NCBI RefSeq assembly: GCF_020164745.1
Contig: NZ_JAIUGV010000005.1
Location: 248,001-312,000 of the forward strand
Reading direction: 5' to 3'
Length of the DNA: 64,000 bases
Source: Mesorhizobium sp. ES1-4
GTDB taxonomy: Bacteria; Pseudomonadota; Alphaproteobacteria; Rhizobiales; Rhizobiaceae
A model generated the notes under the pieces. It saw nothing but the letters and a program-made list of their open reading frames with translations, searched no databases and had not been told where the DNA came from. Both the position numbers and the translations under genes were made by a program. This document shows, piece by piece, positions 25,609-34,041 of this stretch (the stretch's first letter is position 1; each line of letters begins with the position of its first letter).

Positions 25609-26933
25609 TGCTGGTCGGCCTGCTTGTTCGCCGATTTGGTCGGATCGATCGTGTTGTCGACGTTGACGGACATGCCGTTGAAGAGGCGGTTCTGACCCGC
25701 GGTGACGACCTCATCGCCGGCCTTCACCCCTTGGACGATCTCGACCATGCCCTTATTGCGGCGGCCGGGTTTGACAAAGACCTGCGACAGCACCAGTGCG
25801 GGCTTCTCACCTTCGGCCGCAGGCTTGGCCGGTTCGGCCGCTGCCGGCTTGGCGGTATCTGAAGCGGCCTTGTCCGCGGGCTTCATGGCATCGGCTGCCG
25901 GCTTCATTGCGTTTGCCGGCTTGGCGTCCGCCGGCTTATCGGTGGCCGCCGCCGGTTTTTCTTCCGGCTTTGCTGGCTGCGCCGGGGCCGCCCCGGCGGG
26001 TTTCGCCGGCTGCACCACGAAGATGTAGTCGCCATAGAGGCTGGTGGTCAGCGCCGTCTGCGGCAGCGACAGCACGTTCTGTTCCTCGGGCAGTTCGACG
26101 CGCACCTGCACGAACTGGCCGGGGGTCAGCTTGCCCTCGGGATTGGCGACTTCCGCCCGGATGTTCACCAGCCGGCTGGAGGAGTCGATCTTGGGGTCGA
26201 TGCCGCGAATGGTGCCGGCAAAGGGCATGTCGTCGCCGCCGCCAAGGCCGAGGCGGACCGTCTGGCCGATCTTGAGCAGCGGCAGCTGCTGTTCGGGGAC
26301 CGAGAAGTCGACCCGCATCGTGTCGAGATCCTGCAGCGTCACCACCGCGGTGCCGGGGGCCAGGTATTGGCCGATATCGATCTTCGGGATGCCTGCTGTG
26401 CCGGCAAAGGGCGCGGTCAGCTGCTTCTGGTCGAGCACAGCCTGCAATCTGGTCACCTGCGAGGCCGATGCGCTCGCGGCCGCGCGGGCGGCATCCAGCG
26501 TCGCATCGGTGCCGACGCCGCGCCGCTGCAGTTCGATGGCGCGCGTGAATGCCGCCTGGTCGGAAGTGGCCTGTGCTTTCTGCGCCTCGAGATCAGCGCG
26601 CTCGACGGCGTCGTCGAGTTGCAGCAAGACCGCGTTGGCCGCCACCTTCTGGTTGGCGTGGAACAGGATCTCCTTGACGATGCCGGTGGTCTCGACGGTC
26701 AGATCGACACCGCGCACGGCCCGTACGGTACCGATCGCCTCGACGCCTGGCGTCCAGCTCGACGGTTCGACGATGGTCGTCGACACCGTCGCTGCCGGCG
26801 GCTTCATGGTGGCGAAATACTGCTTGATGCCGTTGTCCCGCAGGAAGTTGAAGCCGACGATGCCGCCGACCACGATGACGAGCACGGCAAGGACCGCAAT
26901 AATGGTAAAGATACGGAGTATGCGCTTGAACAA
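25605..26933 (-). CDS. RND efflux periplasmic adaptor (membrane fusion protein)
   Basis: A 442-residue membrane fusion protein. An N-terminal anchor helix (FKRILRIFTIIAVLAVLVIV) is followed by the lipoyl/barrel part (VRGVDLTVETTGIVKEILFHANQKV), a helical hairpin and a beta-barrel. The TTG at 26933 is chosen because GAGGGG precedes it and the frame upstream runs over the operator; an ATG at 26984 is an alternative. Odd: around 25799-26015 a low-complexity Ala/Pro/Lys insert of roughly 70 residues (repeats such as AKPAG, KPADAKPANAMKPA) splits the membrane-proximal domain. Its partner is the transporter encoded at 22525-25608. Confidence 0.9.
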   Translation of the reverse strand: MFKRILRIFTIIAVLAVLVIVVGGIVGFNFLRDNGIKQYFATMKPPAATVSTTIVEPSSWTPGVEAIGTVRAVRGVDLTVETTGIVKEILFHANQKVAANAVLLQLDDAVERADLEAQKAQATSDQAAFTRAIELQRRGVGTDATLDAARAAASASASQVTRLQAVLDQKQLTAPFAGTAGIPKIDIGQYLAPGTAVVTLQDLDTMRVDFSVPEQQLPLLKIGQTVRLGLGGGDDMPFAGTIRGIDPKIDSSSRLVNIRAEVANPEGKLTPGQFVQVRVELPEEQNVLSLPQTALTTSLYGDYIFVVQPAKPAGAAPAQPAKPEEKPAAATDKPADAKPANAMKPAADAMKPADKAASDTAKPAAAEPAKPAAEGEKPALVLSQVFVKPGRRNKGMVEIVQGVKAGDEVVTAGQNRLFNGMSVNVDNTIDPTKSANKQADQQ

Positions 26934-27028
26934 GGAAGTCCCCTCAGTCGAAATCCGGCGCGAAGCGCGGACATCGGGACGCATATCGACTGCGGGTCCC
27001 GATTTCAAATAGTGGCCGGCCTTACTGT

Positions 27029-27042
27029 ACCGTCTGGACGGT
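27029..27042. promoter_or_regulatory. Putative TetR operator between adaptor and TetR genes
   Basis: ACCGTC-TG-GACGGT is a perfect 6-2-6 palindrome in the divergent promoter region, the usual position and type of site for AcrR-like repressors of RND pumps. The TTGTCAATT just beside it may be part of a -35 element. Confidence 0.65.
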
Positions 27043-27079
27043 CTTGTCAATTGGGCCTAAGCTTGCGATGGGAGGCGCC

Positions 27080-27613
27080 ATGAAAGCCCAACGACCGAAC
27101 TCGCGCGAGAAGATACTCGCCGCGGCGGCTGATGTTGCCCGGGAATCCGGGCCCGGGAGCTTGTCGCTCGATGCCATCGCCAGCCGCGCCGGCGTGTCGA
27201 AGGGGGGGCTGCTTTATAATTTCCCGACCAAGGCCAAATTGATGCAGGGCCTCGTCGAAGGCTATCTGCGCGATTTCGAGCAAGCTCTGGAAACCGCGAA
27301 CAGCAACGACAACGGCAAGAATCCTCTCGCCGTCTATATCAGACTGTCGGCCGAGGATTGCGAGGAAAAGCAGCCATCGGCGTCCTGGATATTTTCGGCG
27401 ATCGCCGAGGATCCCGATTTCATGACGCCGATAAAGACATTCAAGCGGCAGCTTTTCGAGCGCCTGAAGGGCGAGGCTCCGGACCTCAAATCGCTGCTGG
27501 TCTGCTATCTCGCCATCGAAGGATTGCGCAGCATGAGCCTGTTCGATTCCGATGTGCTGTCGAAGGACGAACGGGAACTCCTGGTATCGTCACTTCTCGA
27601 CATCGCCAAATAG
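27080..27613 (+). CDS. TetR/AcrR-family repressor, probable regulator of the RND pump
   Basis: A 177-residue protein. The TetR helix-turn-helix spans residues ~8-60 (SREKILAAAADVARESG, LSLDAIASRAGVSKGGLLYNFPTKAKLMQGLVEGYL). The C-terminal domain (YIRLSAEDCEEKQPSASWIFSAIAEDPDF) is of the TetR_C type often found divergent to RND operons. The ATG at 27080 has GGGAGG upstream; earlier in-frame starts (27044, 27068) run into the promoter. It likely represses the divergent efflux operon and itself through the palindrome at 27029. Confidence 0.87.
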   Translation: MKAQRPNSREKILAAAADVARESGPGSLSLDAIASRAGVSKGGLLYNFPTKAKLMQGLVEGYLRDFEQALETANSNDNGKNPLAVYIRLSAEDCEEKQPSASWIFSAIAEDPDFMTPIKTFKRQLFERLKGEAPDLKSLLVCYLAIEGLRSMSLFDSDVLSKDERELLVSSLLDIAK

Positions 27614-27640
27614 CCGTGCGGGGCGGGAACGGCGGTGATT

Positions 27641-28726
27641 TCAGATCGCCGGCAGGGCCTTGCCTGTCGTGGGATCGAACAGGCGAAGCGCGGCGCCATC
27701 GAAGGTGAGGCTGCGCTTTTCGCCCTTGGCGGCCTGGGTCCGGGGCGGCAGGCAAGCTGTCAACCGCTGCGTCCCGATCCGAGCCGTGGTGACCAGTTCA
27801 GGGCCGGTCAGTTCGACGACCTCGATTTCCACGGGCAGTGACATATCCGTGGCGGCTCCGGTCGCCGCTCGAAGGGCTTCCGGCCTGATGCCGGCGACCA
27901 CCTGTGCGCCTTCACGAGCAGACCGGGCATAGCCTGCTGGCAAGGGGACCCGCCCGTCGGACCCGGCAATCGCCAGCATCCCGCCGGTAACGGTGGCCTG
28001 AAGCATGTTCATCGACGGCGCGCCGACAAAGCCCGCGACATAGAGTGTTGCCGGCTCGTTGTAGATTTCTTCCGGGGTGCCGAGCTGCTCGATCCTGCCG
28101 TCACGCATGACGGCAATGCGGCTGGCCAGCGTCATCGCCTCGATCTGGTCGTGGGTCACGTAGACCACCGTGGTCCGCAGCATCTGGTGCAGGCGCTTCA
28201 ACTCGGTGCGCATTTCCAGGCGCAATTTGGCATCGAGATTGGACAGCGGCTCGTCGAAGAGGAAGACCTGCGGTTTGCGCACCAACGCACGGCCGATGGC
28301 GACGCGCTGGCGCTGGCCACCGGAAAGCTGGCTCGGCTTGCGGTCGAGCAGGGCCTCGATCTGCAGCAACCTTGCCGCCTCGTTCACCGCCCTCTCGCGT
28401 TCGTCGGCGGCGACCCCGCGCATCTCAAGCCCGAAGCCGATGTTGCGGCGCACGGTCAGGTTCGGATAGAGCGCGTAGGATTGGAAGACCATGGCGATAT
28501 CGCGGTTCTTGGGGTGCACGCCAAGGATCGAGCGGCCGCCGATCAGCACGTCGCCGCTGGTCGCCTCGGCCAGCCCCGCGATGATATTGAGAAGCGTCGA
28601 CTTCCCACAGCCGGATGATCCCAGCAGCACCAGGAATTCGCCGCTCTGCAGCGCGATGTCGATGCCCTTCAGCGTTTCGACGCTGCCATAGCTCTTGCGG
28701 ATGCCGCGGATTTCAAGCGCGCTCAT
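27641..28726 (-). CDS. ABC transporter ATP-binding protein, MalK/UgpC type
   Basis: A 361-residue ATPase of carbohydrate importers, last gene of the leftward sugar operon. Walker A is GSSGCGKST, the signature is LSGGQRQRVAIGRAL, and Walker B is VFLFDEPLSNLDAKLR, followed by the switch region YVTHDQIEAMTLAS. The C-terminal regulatory TOBE domain starts near residue 235 (GAPSMNMLQATV). The start at 28726 (MSALEIRGIRKSYG) is the normal family N-terminus and overlaps the kinase gene by 14 bases. It energises the permeases encoded at 30670-32399. Confidence 0.93.
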   Translation of the reverse strand: MSALEIRGIRKSYGSVETLKGIDIALQSGEFLVLLGSSGCGKSTLLNIIAGLAEATSGDVLIGGRSILGVHPKNRDIAMVFQSYALYPNLTVRRNIGFGLEMRGVAADERERAVNEAARLLQIEALLDRKPSQLSGGQRQRVAIGRALVRKPQVFLFDEPLSNLDAKLRLEMRTELKRLHQMLRTTVVYVTHDQIEAMTLASRIAVMRDGRIEQLGTPEEIYNEPATLYVAGFVGAPSMNMLQATVTGGMLAIAGSDGRVPLPAGYARSAREGAQVVAGIRPEALRAATGAATDMSLPVEIEVVELTGPELVTTARIGTQRLTACLPPRTQAAKGEKRSLTFDGAALRLFDPTTGKALPAI

Positions 28727-29654
28727 GCATGGATTCCTCGAACTGCATCGGCCCGCCATAATTGCGGGGCATGGTGGAAATGGCGCGCGAGGCGACATGC
28801 GTCGCTGCACGGAGGCAGGCGGACAGCGGCTGTTCCTGCGCCAATGCGGCCAGGAAGGCGGCATTGAAGACATCGCCCGCGCCGATCGTGTCGACGACGC
28901 GGACATCGGGTGCGACGGCCTCAACAAGCGCGCCGTCCGGGCCGATGGCGATGGCGCCTCGCGGCCCGCGCTTGACGACGAAGGTCGCGCCTTGCTTCAT
29001 GCTGGACCGGATTTCCCGGGCCGCTTCCTCCGGACTCGGCAACCCCGCCAGGGTCACGGTCTCGACTTCGTTGAACAGCGCCAGCGCGCAGCGCGAGAGC
29101 CACGCGCTTGTCGCGGCGCAATTGGCCTCGGTCCAGCCATCGATCGGCCAGCCGGTGTCGAGCGCCACCGATATGCCGTGGCTGTCGGTCCAGTCGAAAA
29201 ACGCATCATAATCGCGCGTGAGGTCTTCAGTCAGGAAGGAGCCGGTGAGCAGCGCATAGCCACCGGAAAGCGCGCCGCCGTCGAGAACGGACAAGACATC
29301 GGCGAGGCCGAGGCGGGGCAGGTGGCCGCGGGTAGTCAAGAAAGTCCGTTCGCCATCGGGATGGGTCATGCCGACCGACAATGTCGTGCCTTCGGGACGG
29401 ACCGCCCATTTTGCGGCGCGGGCTCCAAACGCTTCGCGAAGCCAGCGGCCGAACTGGTCGTCACCGACATTGGCGGCAATCGCGAAATCGATGCCCAACG
29501 CTTGCCAGGCGAGCCCGGTGTTGCCGGCCTGGCCGCCGACGCGCAATTCGTCATGATCGACCACGGTCTCGGTTCCCGCCTTCGGCCATGGCACGACCGG
29601 GCCGACAATCAGGTCGACATTGACGTTGCCGATCACCGCCAGCGGACGCATCAT
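28713..29654 (-). CDS. PfkB-family sugar kinase
   Basis: A 313-residue ribokinase-family kinase. The N-terminal region shows VIGNVNVDLIVGP and the G-G-Q-A-G-N-T-G-L-A motif (PfkB signature 1). The C-terminal region shows DTIGAGDVFNAAFLAALA (signature 2), with the catalytic Asp in G-A-G-D and the anion hole. It phosphorylates a sugar or sugar derivative at a hydroxymethyl group using ATP. With a SIS-domain enzyme 4 bases upstream and a sugar ABC importer, it resembles FrlD-like kinases of fructosamine (Amadori) compounds. That assignment is inference from context. Confidence 0.88.
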   Translation of the reverse strand: MMRPLAVIGNVNVDLIVGPVVPWPKAGTETVVDHDELRVGGQAGNTGLAWQALGIDFAIAANVGDDQFGRWLREAFGARAAKWAVRPEGTTLSVGMTHPDGERTFLTTRGHLPRLGLADVLSVLDGGALSGGYALLTGSFLTEDLTRDYDAFFDWTDSHGISVALDTGWPIDGWTEANCAATSAWLSRCALALFNEVETVTLAGLPSPEEAAREIRSSMKQGATFVVKRGPRGAIAIGPDGALVEAVAPDVRVVDTIGAGDVFNAAFLAALAQEQPLSACLRAATHVASRAISTMPRNYGGPMQFEESMHERA

Positions 29655-30673
29655 TCGCTCCTGGTGATCTTGGTGGTGCGCACGGGCGTGCCCGCATTGT
29701 CGACGCGGCTGTCGGCGAAGGCGATCATCAGGCGCTGCGCCACCGGCAGCATGGCGAAAATAGCGGCCATCCCCGATGCCGGTCTGAACGAGAGCGTGAC
29801 GGCGCCGGCGACAGGCGGTTGCCCGGATGCGTCGAAGACGACCAGCGGCGCGCCGGCCTCGATCACGGAAATCGCCATGGCGCCGACAAGATCGGACGTG
29901 GGGTCATCACCGCGAAACAGGACGACACCGATTTTGGGGCCGAGCATCTCCATCGGTCCGTGCCGCAACTGGCCGCCTTCGAGCGAAAAGCAGGGCAGCC
30001 GTGACAGTTCGGTCAGGCCAAGCGCCAGGGCTTCGGCCACGCCTTGCAGGCGCCGGCCGGAGGTGACGATCGTGTCCACCTTGGCAAGCGCGGCGAGTGC
30101 GGGGGCGATATCGCAATCCCGCGGAGCCTCGAGCATAGCGAGGGCAGCGGCCGGGTCCTCGCCCAGAGCCGCCAGTATGGCCAGATGCAGGGCCAGGGTG
30201 ACGGTCAGGCTGCGGGTCGCGGCGAAGGCCAGTTCAGTGCCGCCGGCGCCGACAAGGCAAGGCGCGGTGCGTGCGAGAAATGAACCGCGCTCGAGCGTCA
30301 GGCCGAAAATGTCCGGGCTGACGCCGGCCTGCCAAAACCATCTCACGACCTCGGCGCTCTCGCCCGATTGCGAGGTCACGATCACGGTACGGCTTTCGAG
30401 CGGCAACGGCTGGCCAAGCTGTTCGGACAGCGGCAGCGCCAGCGCGTCGACGCCCGCTGAGCGATAGAGCGGTTCAACGGCGCGTCCGACAGCATGCGAG
30501 CCGCCCATGCCAAGCAAGAGCAGGCGACCGGTCTTCCTGATCGAGGCGGCGACCTTTAGCGCAATAGCGGTGTTTTGTTCGAATGAAGCGCGCGCATCCG
30601 CGTGCTGGCGCTCCATTTCGCGGTCGATGGCGACCAGTCCGACCGGTCGAATTGCTGTTGCCGTCATTGTCAT
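29651..30673 (-). CDS. SIS-domain sugar isomerase/deglycase (GlmS/FrlB-like)
   Basis: A 340-residue protein with two SIS domains and no glutaminase domain. Seen are the first SIS phosphate loop LLLGMGGSHAVGRAVEPL, the second loop VIVTSQSGESAEVVRW, and the substrate-closing segment F-S-L-E-G-G-Q-L-R-H-G-P-M-E-M-L. The last one is typical of GlmS isomerase domains and FrlB-type fructoselysine-6-phosphate deglycases. It would act on the phosphosugar amine made by the PfkB kinase. It overlaps both neighbours by 4 bases. AgaS-like deaminases are the main alternative. Confidence 0.82.
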   Translation of the reverse strand: MTMTATAIRPVGLVAIDREMERQHADARASFEQNTAIALKVAASIRKTGRLLLLGMGGSHAVGRAVEPLYRSAGVDALALPLSEQLGQPLPLESRTVIVTSQSGESAEVVRWFWQAGVSPDIFGLTLERGSFLARTAPCLVGAGGTELAFAATRSLTVTLALHLAILAALGEDPAAALAMLEAPRDCDIAPALAALAKVDTIVTSGRRLQGVAEALALGLTELSRLPCFSLEGGQLRHGPMEMLGPKIGVVLFRGDDPTSDLVGAMAISVIEAGAPLVVFDASGQPPVAGAVTLSFRPASGMAAIFAMLPVAQRLMIAFADSRVDNAGTPVRTTKITRSE

Positions 30674-31515
30674 CCTTTCACACCGCCGCTGGTCAGGCCC
30701 GAGATCAGCGCCCGCTGCATGACGAGGCCGATCAGCACCGGCGGCAGCGCGGCCAGCACGCCAGCCGTGGCGATCAACCCATAGTCGGAGACACGGCCGC
30801 CGGCCAAATCGGCGATGGCGACGGTGAGCGTCTTGGCGCGCTGGTCGGAGGTGAACAGCAGCGCATAGAAGAATTCGTCCCAGGCAAGCAGCACGGCGAA
30901 CAGCGCCGATGTCGCCATCACAGGCGCGGCCAGCGGCAACGTGATGATACGCAATGTCTGGAACAGGCCGGCGCCGTCGATCATCGCCGCCGCCTCGATC
31001 TCACGCGGGATGGAATCGAAGCCGGATTTCATCAGCCAGGTGGTGAAGGGCGCCAGGATGGTGAGATACACCAATGCCAGCCCGAACACATTGTTGAGCA
31101 GGCCGAGATGCGACAGGCCCATGTAGAGCGGAACGGCGAGCGCCACCGGCGGCAGCATGTAGGTGGCGATGACCATCGACAGCGACCAGCCGATCGCGGG
31201 TGTGCGCGACACTGCCCAGCCGGCAGGGATAGCCAGAGCAAGTGCCGCCAGCGTCGCCATGCCGGCGATCTCAAGACTGTTGCGCAGCGATGCGATGAAG
31301 GCGGCACCGGCGCTGTTTTCGGCCGTCGACAGCAATTGCTGGTAGCGGGAGAAGTCGGCTGCCCCCGGCCACCAGCGCAGCGGCTTGGCGGCAAGGTCGG
31401 CGGCCGGCGAAATGCTCATGATGAACAGCCAGGCGATAGGTGCCAGGATGATCGCGGCAAGCAGCAGCGCGCAGGCATAAATGAAGACGGTGAAGGCGGG
31501 GCTCTTGCGTTCCAT
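30670..31515 (-). CDS. Carbohydrate ABC transporter permease, MalG type
   Basis: A 281-residue permease with six predicted membrane helices (first: FTVFIYACALLLAAIILAPI). The EAA loop reads R-E-I-E-A-A-A-M-I-D-G-A-G-L-F-Q-T-L-R-I-I-T-L-P-L-A (residues ~175-195). It pairs with the MalF-type permease, with which it shares one base, and overlaps the SIS gene by 4 bases. Confidence 0.92.
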   Translation of the reverse strand: MERKSPAFTVFIYACALLLAAIILAPIAWLFIMSISPAADLAAKPLRWWPGAADFSRYQQLLSTAENSAGAAFIASLRNSLEIAGMATLAALALAIPAGWAVSRTPAIGWSLSMVIATYMLPPVALAVPLYMGLSHLGLLNNVFGLALVYLTILAPFTTWLMKSGFDSIPREIEAAAMIDGAGLFQTLRIITLPLAAPVMATSALFAVLLAWDEFFYALLFTSDQRAKTLTVAIADLAGGRVSDYGLIATAGVLAALPPVLIGLVMQRALISGLTSGGVKG

Positions 31516-32399
31516 CAGGCGGCGCTCCCGGCGGTCTTCCGCACCAGGGCCGCATAGGCGACGGCGAGCAGCGTGACGAGCAAGGTGACGATCAGCGCCA
31601 GCGACGCGCCCGAACCGGCGCGCTGGAACGAGAACGCTTCCTGATAGACCAGGATCGAGAGCGTTCGCGTCGTGTTTGCCGGCCCGCCGCGAGTCATCAC
31701 CCAGATGAGGTCGAAGACCTTGAAAGCCTCGATGGTGCGCAACACCAGCGCCACCATCAGCGGCCCGGCGAGATAGGGAAGGATGACGAAGCGGAAGCGG
31801 TTGAACGGTCCCGCGCCGTCGACGAGCGAGGCGGCGGTGATGTCACGCGGCACCGCTTGGAGAGCGGCGAGCGCGATAAGCGCCACCAGCGGAAAGTTCT
31901 TCCAGCAGTCGGCGACGATGAGGGCCGCCAGCGCCGTTCCCGGCTCGCCGAGCCAGGACCGGTAGGCGTCGATGAGATGCAGTTGCGTCAGCGCGGCGTT
32001 CAGCGCGCCATATTCGGGATTGTAGATCAGCCGCCACAGCGTGGCATTGACCACCGTCGGCAACGCCCAGGGCAGGATCATCAGGGCGCGCAGGACGGCA
32101 CGGCCACGGAATTCCTGATTGAGCAGCAGGGCCGCCAGGACGCCGATCACCATTTCGGCGGCAACCGAAATGATTGCGAACAATGTCGTGGTCACCAGCG
32201 TGCGCGAAAAGTTCGAGCTCGACAGCATGTTGGTATAGTTGTCGAAGCCGACGAAATTGCCGCCCGTGCCGACCAACTTGGCGTCGGTGAAGGAAAGGCC
32301 GACCGTGTCGACCAGCGGCCAGCCGATGACGGCGACCATGACCACGAGCAGTGGCAGCATCAGCAGCCACGCGCGGGTTGTCATCCAGGTGCTCGACAT
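31515..32399 (-). CDS. Carbohydrate ABC transporter permease, MalF type
   Basis: A 294-residue permease with six predicted membrane helices (first: AWLLMLPLLVVMVAVIGWPL). The EAA loop is R-D-I-T-A-A-S-L-V-D-G-A-G-P-F-N-R-F-R-F-V-I-L-P-Y. It is separated from the upstream binding-protein gene by 186 bases holding a palindromic repeat and a GC-rich hairpin, a layout that usually gives the binding protein more transcript than the membrane parts. Confidence 0.92.
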   Translation of the reverse strand: MSSTWMTTRAWLLMLPLLVVMVAVIGWPLVDTVGLSFTDAKLVGTGGNFVGFDNYTNMLSSSNFSRTLVTTTLFAIISVAAEMVIGVLAALLLNQEFRGRAVLRALMILPWALPTVVNATLWRLIYNPEYGALNAALTQLHLIDAYRSWLGEPGTALAALIVADCWKNFPLVALIALAALQAVPRDITAASLVDGAGPFNRFRFVILPYLAGPLMVALVLRTIEAFKVFDLIWVMTRGGPANTTRTLSILVYQEAFSFQRAGSGASLALIVTLLVTLLAVAYAALVRKTAGSAA

Positions 32400-32455
32400 C
32401 AGAGCAGCCTCTCCCTAACTCATCTTGGCTTCAGACATAGCACGGGCGGCACTCA

Positions 32456-32501
32456 CGCATGATCCCGGAGATCGGAAACCGATTTCCGGAAGGATCATGC
32501 G
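32456..32501. repeat. Rhizobial palindromic repeat (CGCATGATCC...GGATCATGCG)
   Basis: The 10-bp arms CGCATGATCC and GGATCATGCG are perfect inverted repeats. Inside them a second inverted pair (CGGA-ATCGG / CCGAT-TCCG) surrounds AAA. The same architecture is seen at 17737. It lies in the sugar operon between the binding-protein and permease genes. Confidence 0.7.
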
Positions 32502-32544
32502 CAAGAACAGAAAGCGCTACGGCGTCCTTAGCCCGTCCAAAGGG

Positions 32545-32570
32545 GCGGGCGGCGCTGTAGTGCCGCCCGC
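32545..32570. terminator. GC-rich hairpin after the sugar-binding protein gene
   Basis: GCGGGCGGC-N8-GCCGCCCGC is a perfect 9-bp stem ending 15 bases from the stop of the binding-protein gene. There is no strong T-run, so it is more likely a partial terminator or an mRNA 3'-end stabiliser than a full stop. Confidence 0.5.
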
Positions 32571-32585
32571 GACCGGATAAAGTGC

Positions 32586-33824
32586 TCAGAGGCCGCTGTT
32601 CTGTGCTGCGGTCTTCAGCGCATCTTCCGGCGAGGCCGTGCCGAGCAGCGATTCCTGGATGGCCTGCTGCAGCGCGGTCGACAGTTCCTGGTACTTCGGC
32701 GTGGTCGGACGCGGATACATGGCCGCCAGGCCCAGCTTGGCGGCGGCGATCAGCTCCTCCTGGCCCTTGGTGACGGCCGGGTCGTCATAGGACGAGGCCC
32801 AGATCGGCAGCGAGAGCTTGGCATACTGGTTCTGCGTCGCCTGCGAGGTCATGAAGGTGATGTATTTCCAGGCCTCGTCCGGATGTTTGGAGACAGCGGT
32901 GACGCCAAGGCCCATCGAGCCGTTGACGGCCGACACTTCGCTGGTTCCGGCGACGCCCGGCGCCGGCACGACGCCGACCTTGCCGGCCACCTTCGAGTCT
33001 TTAGGGTCGTTGGCCATGTTGTACATGTAGGTCCAGTTCAGCGCGAAGGCGGCATCGCCGTTTTCGAAGACCTTGCGCACGTCCTCTTCCAGGAATTCCT
33101 TGGAATTGGGATTGGTGAGCCCCGACTTGTAGCTGTCGACCATGTATTTGAGGGCCTCGAGTCCGCCGCCATTCTGGAAGTCGGGCTTGCCGTCCTTGAG
33201 GAAGTCGCCGCCATAGGCGCTGACCAGCGTGGTGTAGTCGCAGATCGCGGCTTCGGCCTGCGACCAGCTCCAGGCGATCGGCGTTGCCAGCAGCCCTTTG
33301 TCCTTGATGGTCTTGGCCTGTTCGCTCAGTTCCTGCCAGGTCTTCGGCGGGGTCTTGATGCCGGCCTTTTCCAGGATATCCTTGTTGTAGAACAAGTATT
33401 TGGTGTCGAGGATCCACGGCATGCCATAATATTTGCCGTCATACTGAACCGTGGTCCAGGCGCCGGGCAGAACGCCCTTTTTCATGTCTTCGGTGATCTT
33501 CGAAGACACATCGACCAGCACCTTGTTCGTGGCGTATTCGGCCGGCCAGATGACGTCGAACAGGACGACGTCGTAGCCGCCGCCCGATCCTTGCGCGAGC
33601 ACGGTCTTGTCGTGCAGGCCCTCATAGGGGACGAATTCGAGGTTGACCTTGACGTCCGGATTGGCCTTGGTGAAGGCATCCGTCATGGCGCGCACGTCGG
33701 CCTCGCTGTAGGCGGCCTGCGCCATGAACAACGCGTTGAGCGTCGTCTCGGCGAAAGCCTGGGGGACGAACAGTCCTCCGGCAAAGACCGCGCCGACCAG
33801 TGTCTTGGTGATTGTTTTAAGCAT
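32586..33824 (-). CDS. Carbohydrate ABC transporter substrate-binding protein
   Basis: A 412-residue periplasmic protein of the MalE/family-1 type. The start at 33824 has GGGAG 7 bases upstream and gives a clean signal peptide (MLKTITKTLVGAVFAGGLFV, cleavage after QAFA). The mature part shows ALFMAQAAYSEADVRAMTDA, the hinge region YDVVLFDVIWPAEYA and GKYYGMPWILDTKYLFYNKD, all typical of sugar-binding proteins. It is the first gene of the sugar operon and lies divergent to the ROK regulator; the palindrome at 33975 is in the gap. The ligand is unknown, possibly a sugar-amine conjugate. Confidence 0.92.
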   Translation of the reverse strand: MLKTITKTLVGAVFAGGLFVPQAFAETTLNALFMAQAAYSEADVRAMTDAFTKANPDVKVNLEFVPYEGLHDKTVLAQGSGGGYDVVLFDVIWPAEYATNKVLVDVSSKITEDMKKGVLPGAWTTVQYDGKYYGMPWILDTKYLFYNKDILEKAGIKTPPKTWQELSEQAKTIKDKGLLATPIAWSWSQAEAAICDYTTLVSAYGGDFLKDGKPDFQNGGGLEALKYMVDSYKSGLTNPNSKEFLEEDVRKVFENGDAAFALNWTYMYNMANDPKDSKVAGKVGVVPAPGVAGTSEVSAVNGSMGLGVTAVSKHPDEAWKYITFMTSQATQNQYAKLSLPIWASSYDDPAVTKGQEELIAAAKLGLAAMYPRPTTPKYQELSTALQQAIQESLLGTASPEDALKTAAQNSGL

Positions 33825-33974
33825 TTTCTTCTCCCATTTCCGGCGTTGATGGGTCGGCGATGCCTGCATTTCGCATCGTTTCCCCGGATTCATGTCGCGT
33901 GATCCAATGGTGCCGGGCTGGCCAGTGGCGACAGGCGGAGGCCTTGGCCATCTTGTTTTCGGCGCCCGGTTCCC

Positions 33975-33999
33975 ATTAAGTCAATTCGCTTGACTTAAT
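33975..33999. promoter_or_regulatory. Putative ROK operator
   Basis: ATTAAGTCAA-N5-TTGACTTAAT is a perfect 10-5-10 inverted repeat in the divergent promoter between the binding-protein gene and the ROK gene. Its AT-rich arms stand out from the surrounding GC-rich DNA. The regulator probably controls both directions from here. Confidence 0.7.
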
Positions 34000-34041
34000 T
34001 AGTCGATCAATATCCTAATGGTGTCAAGAGGGGAAACGCCG

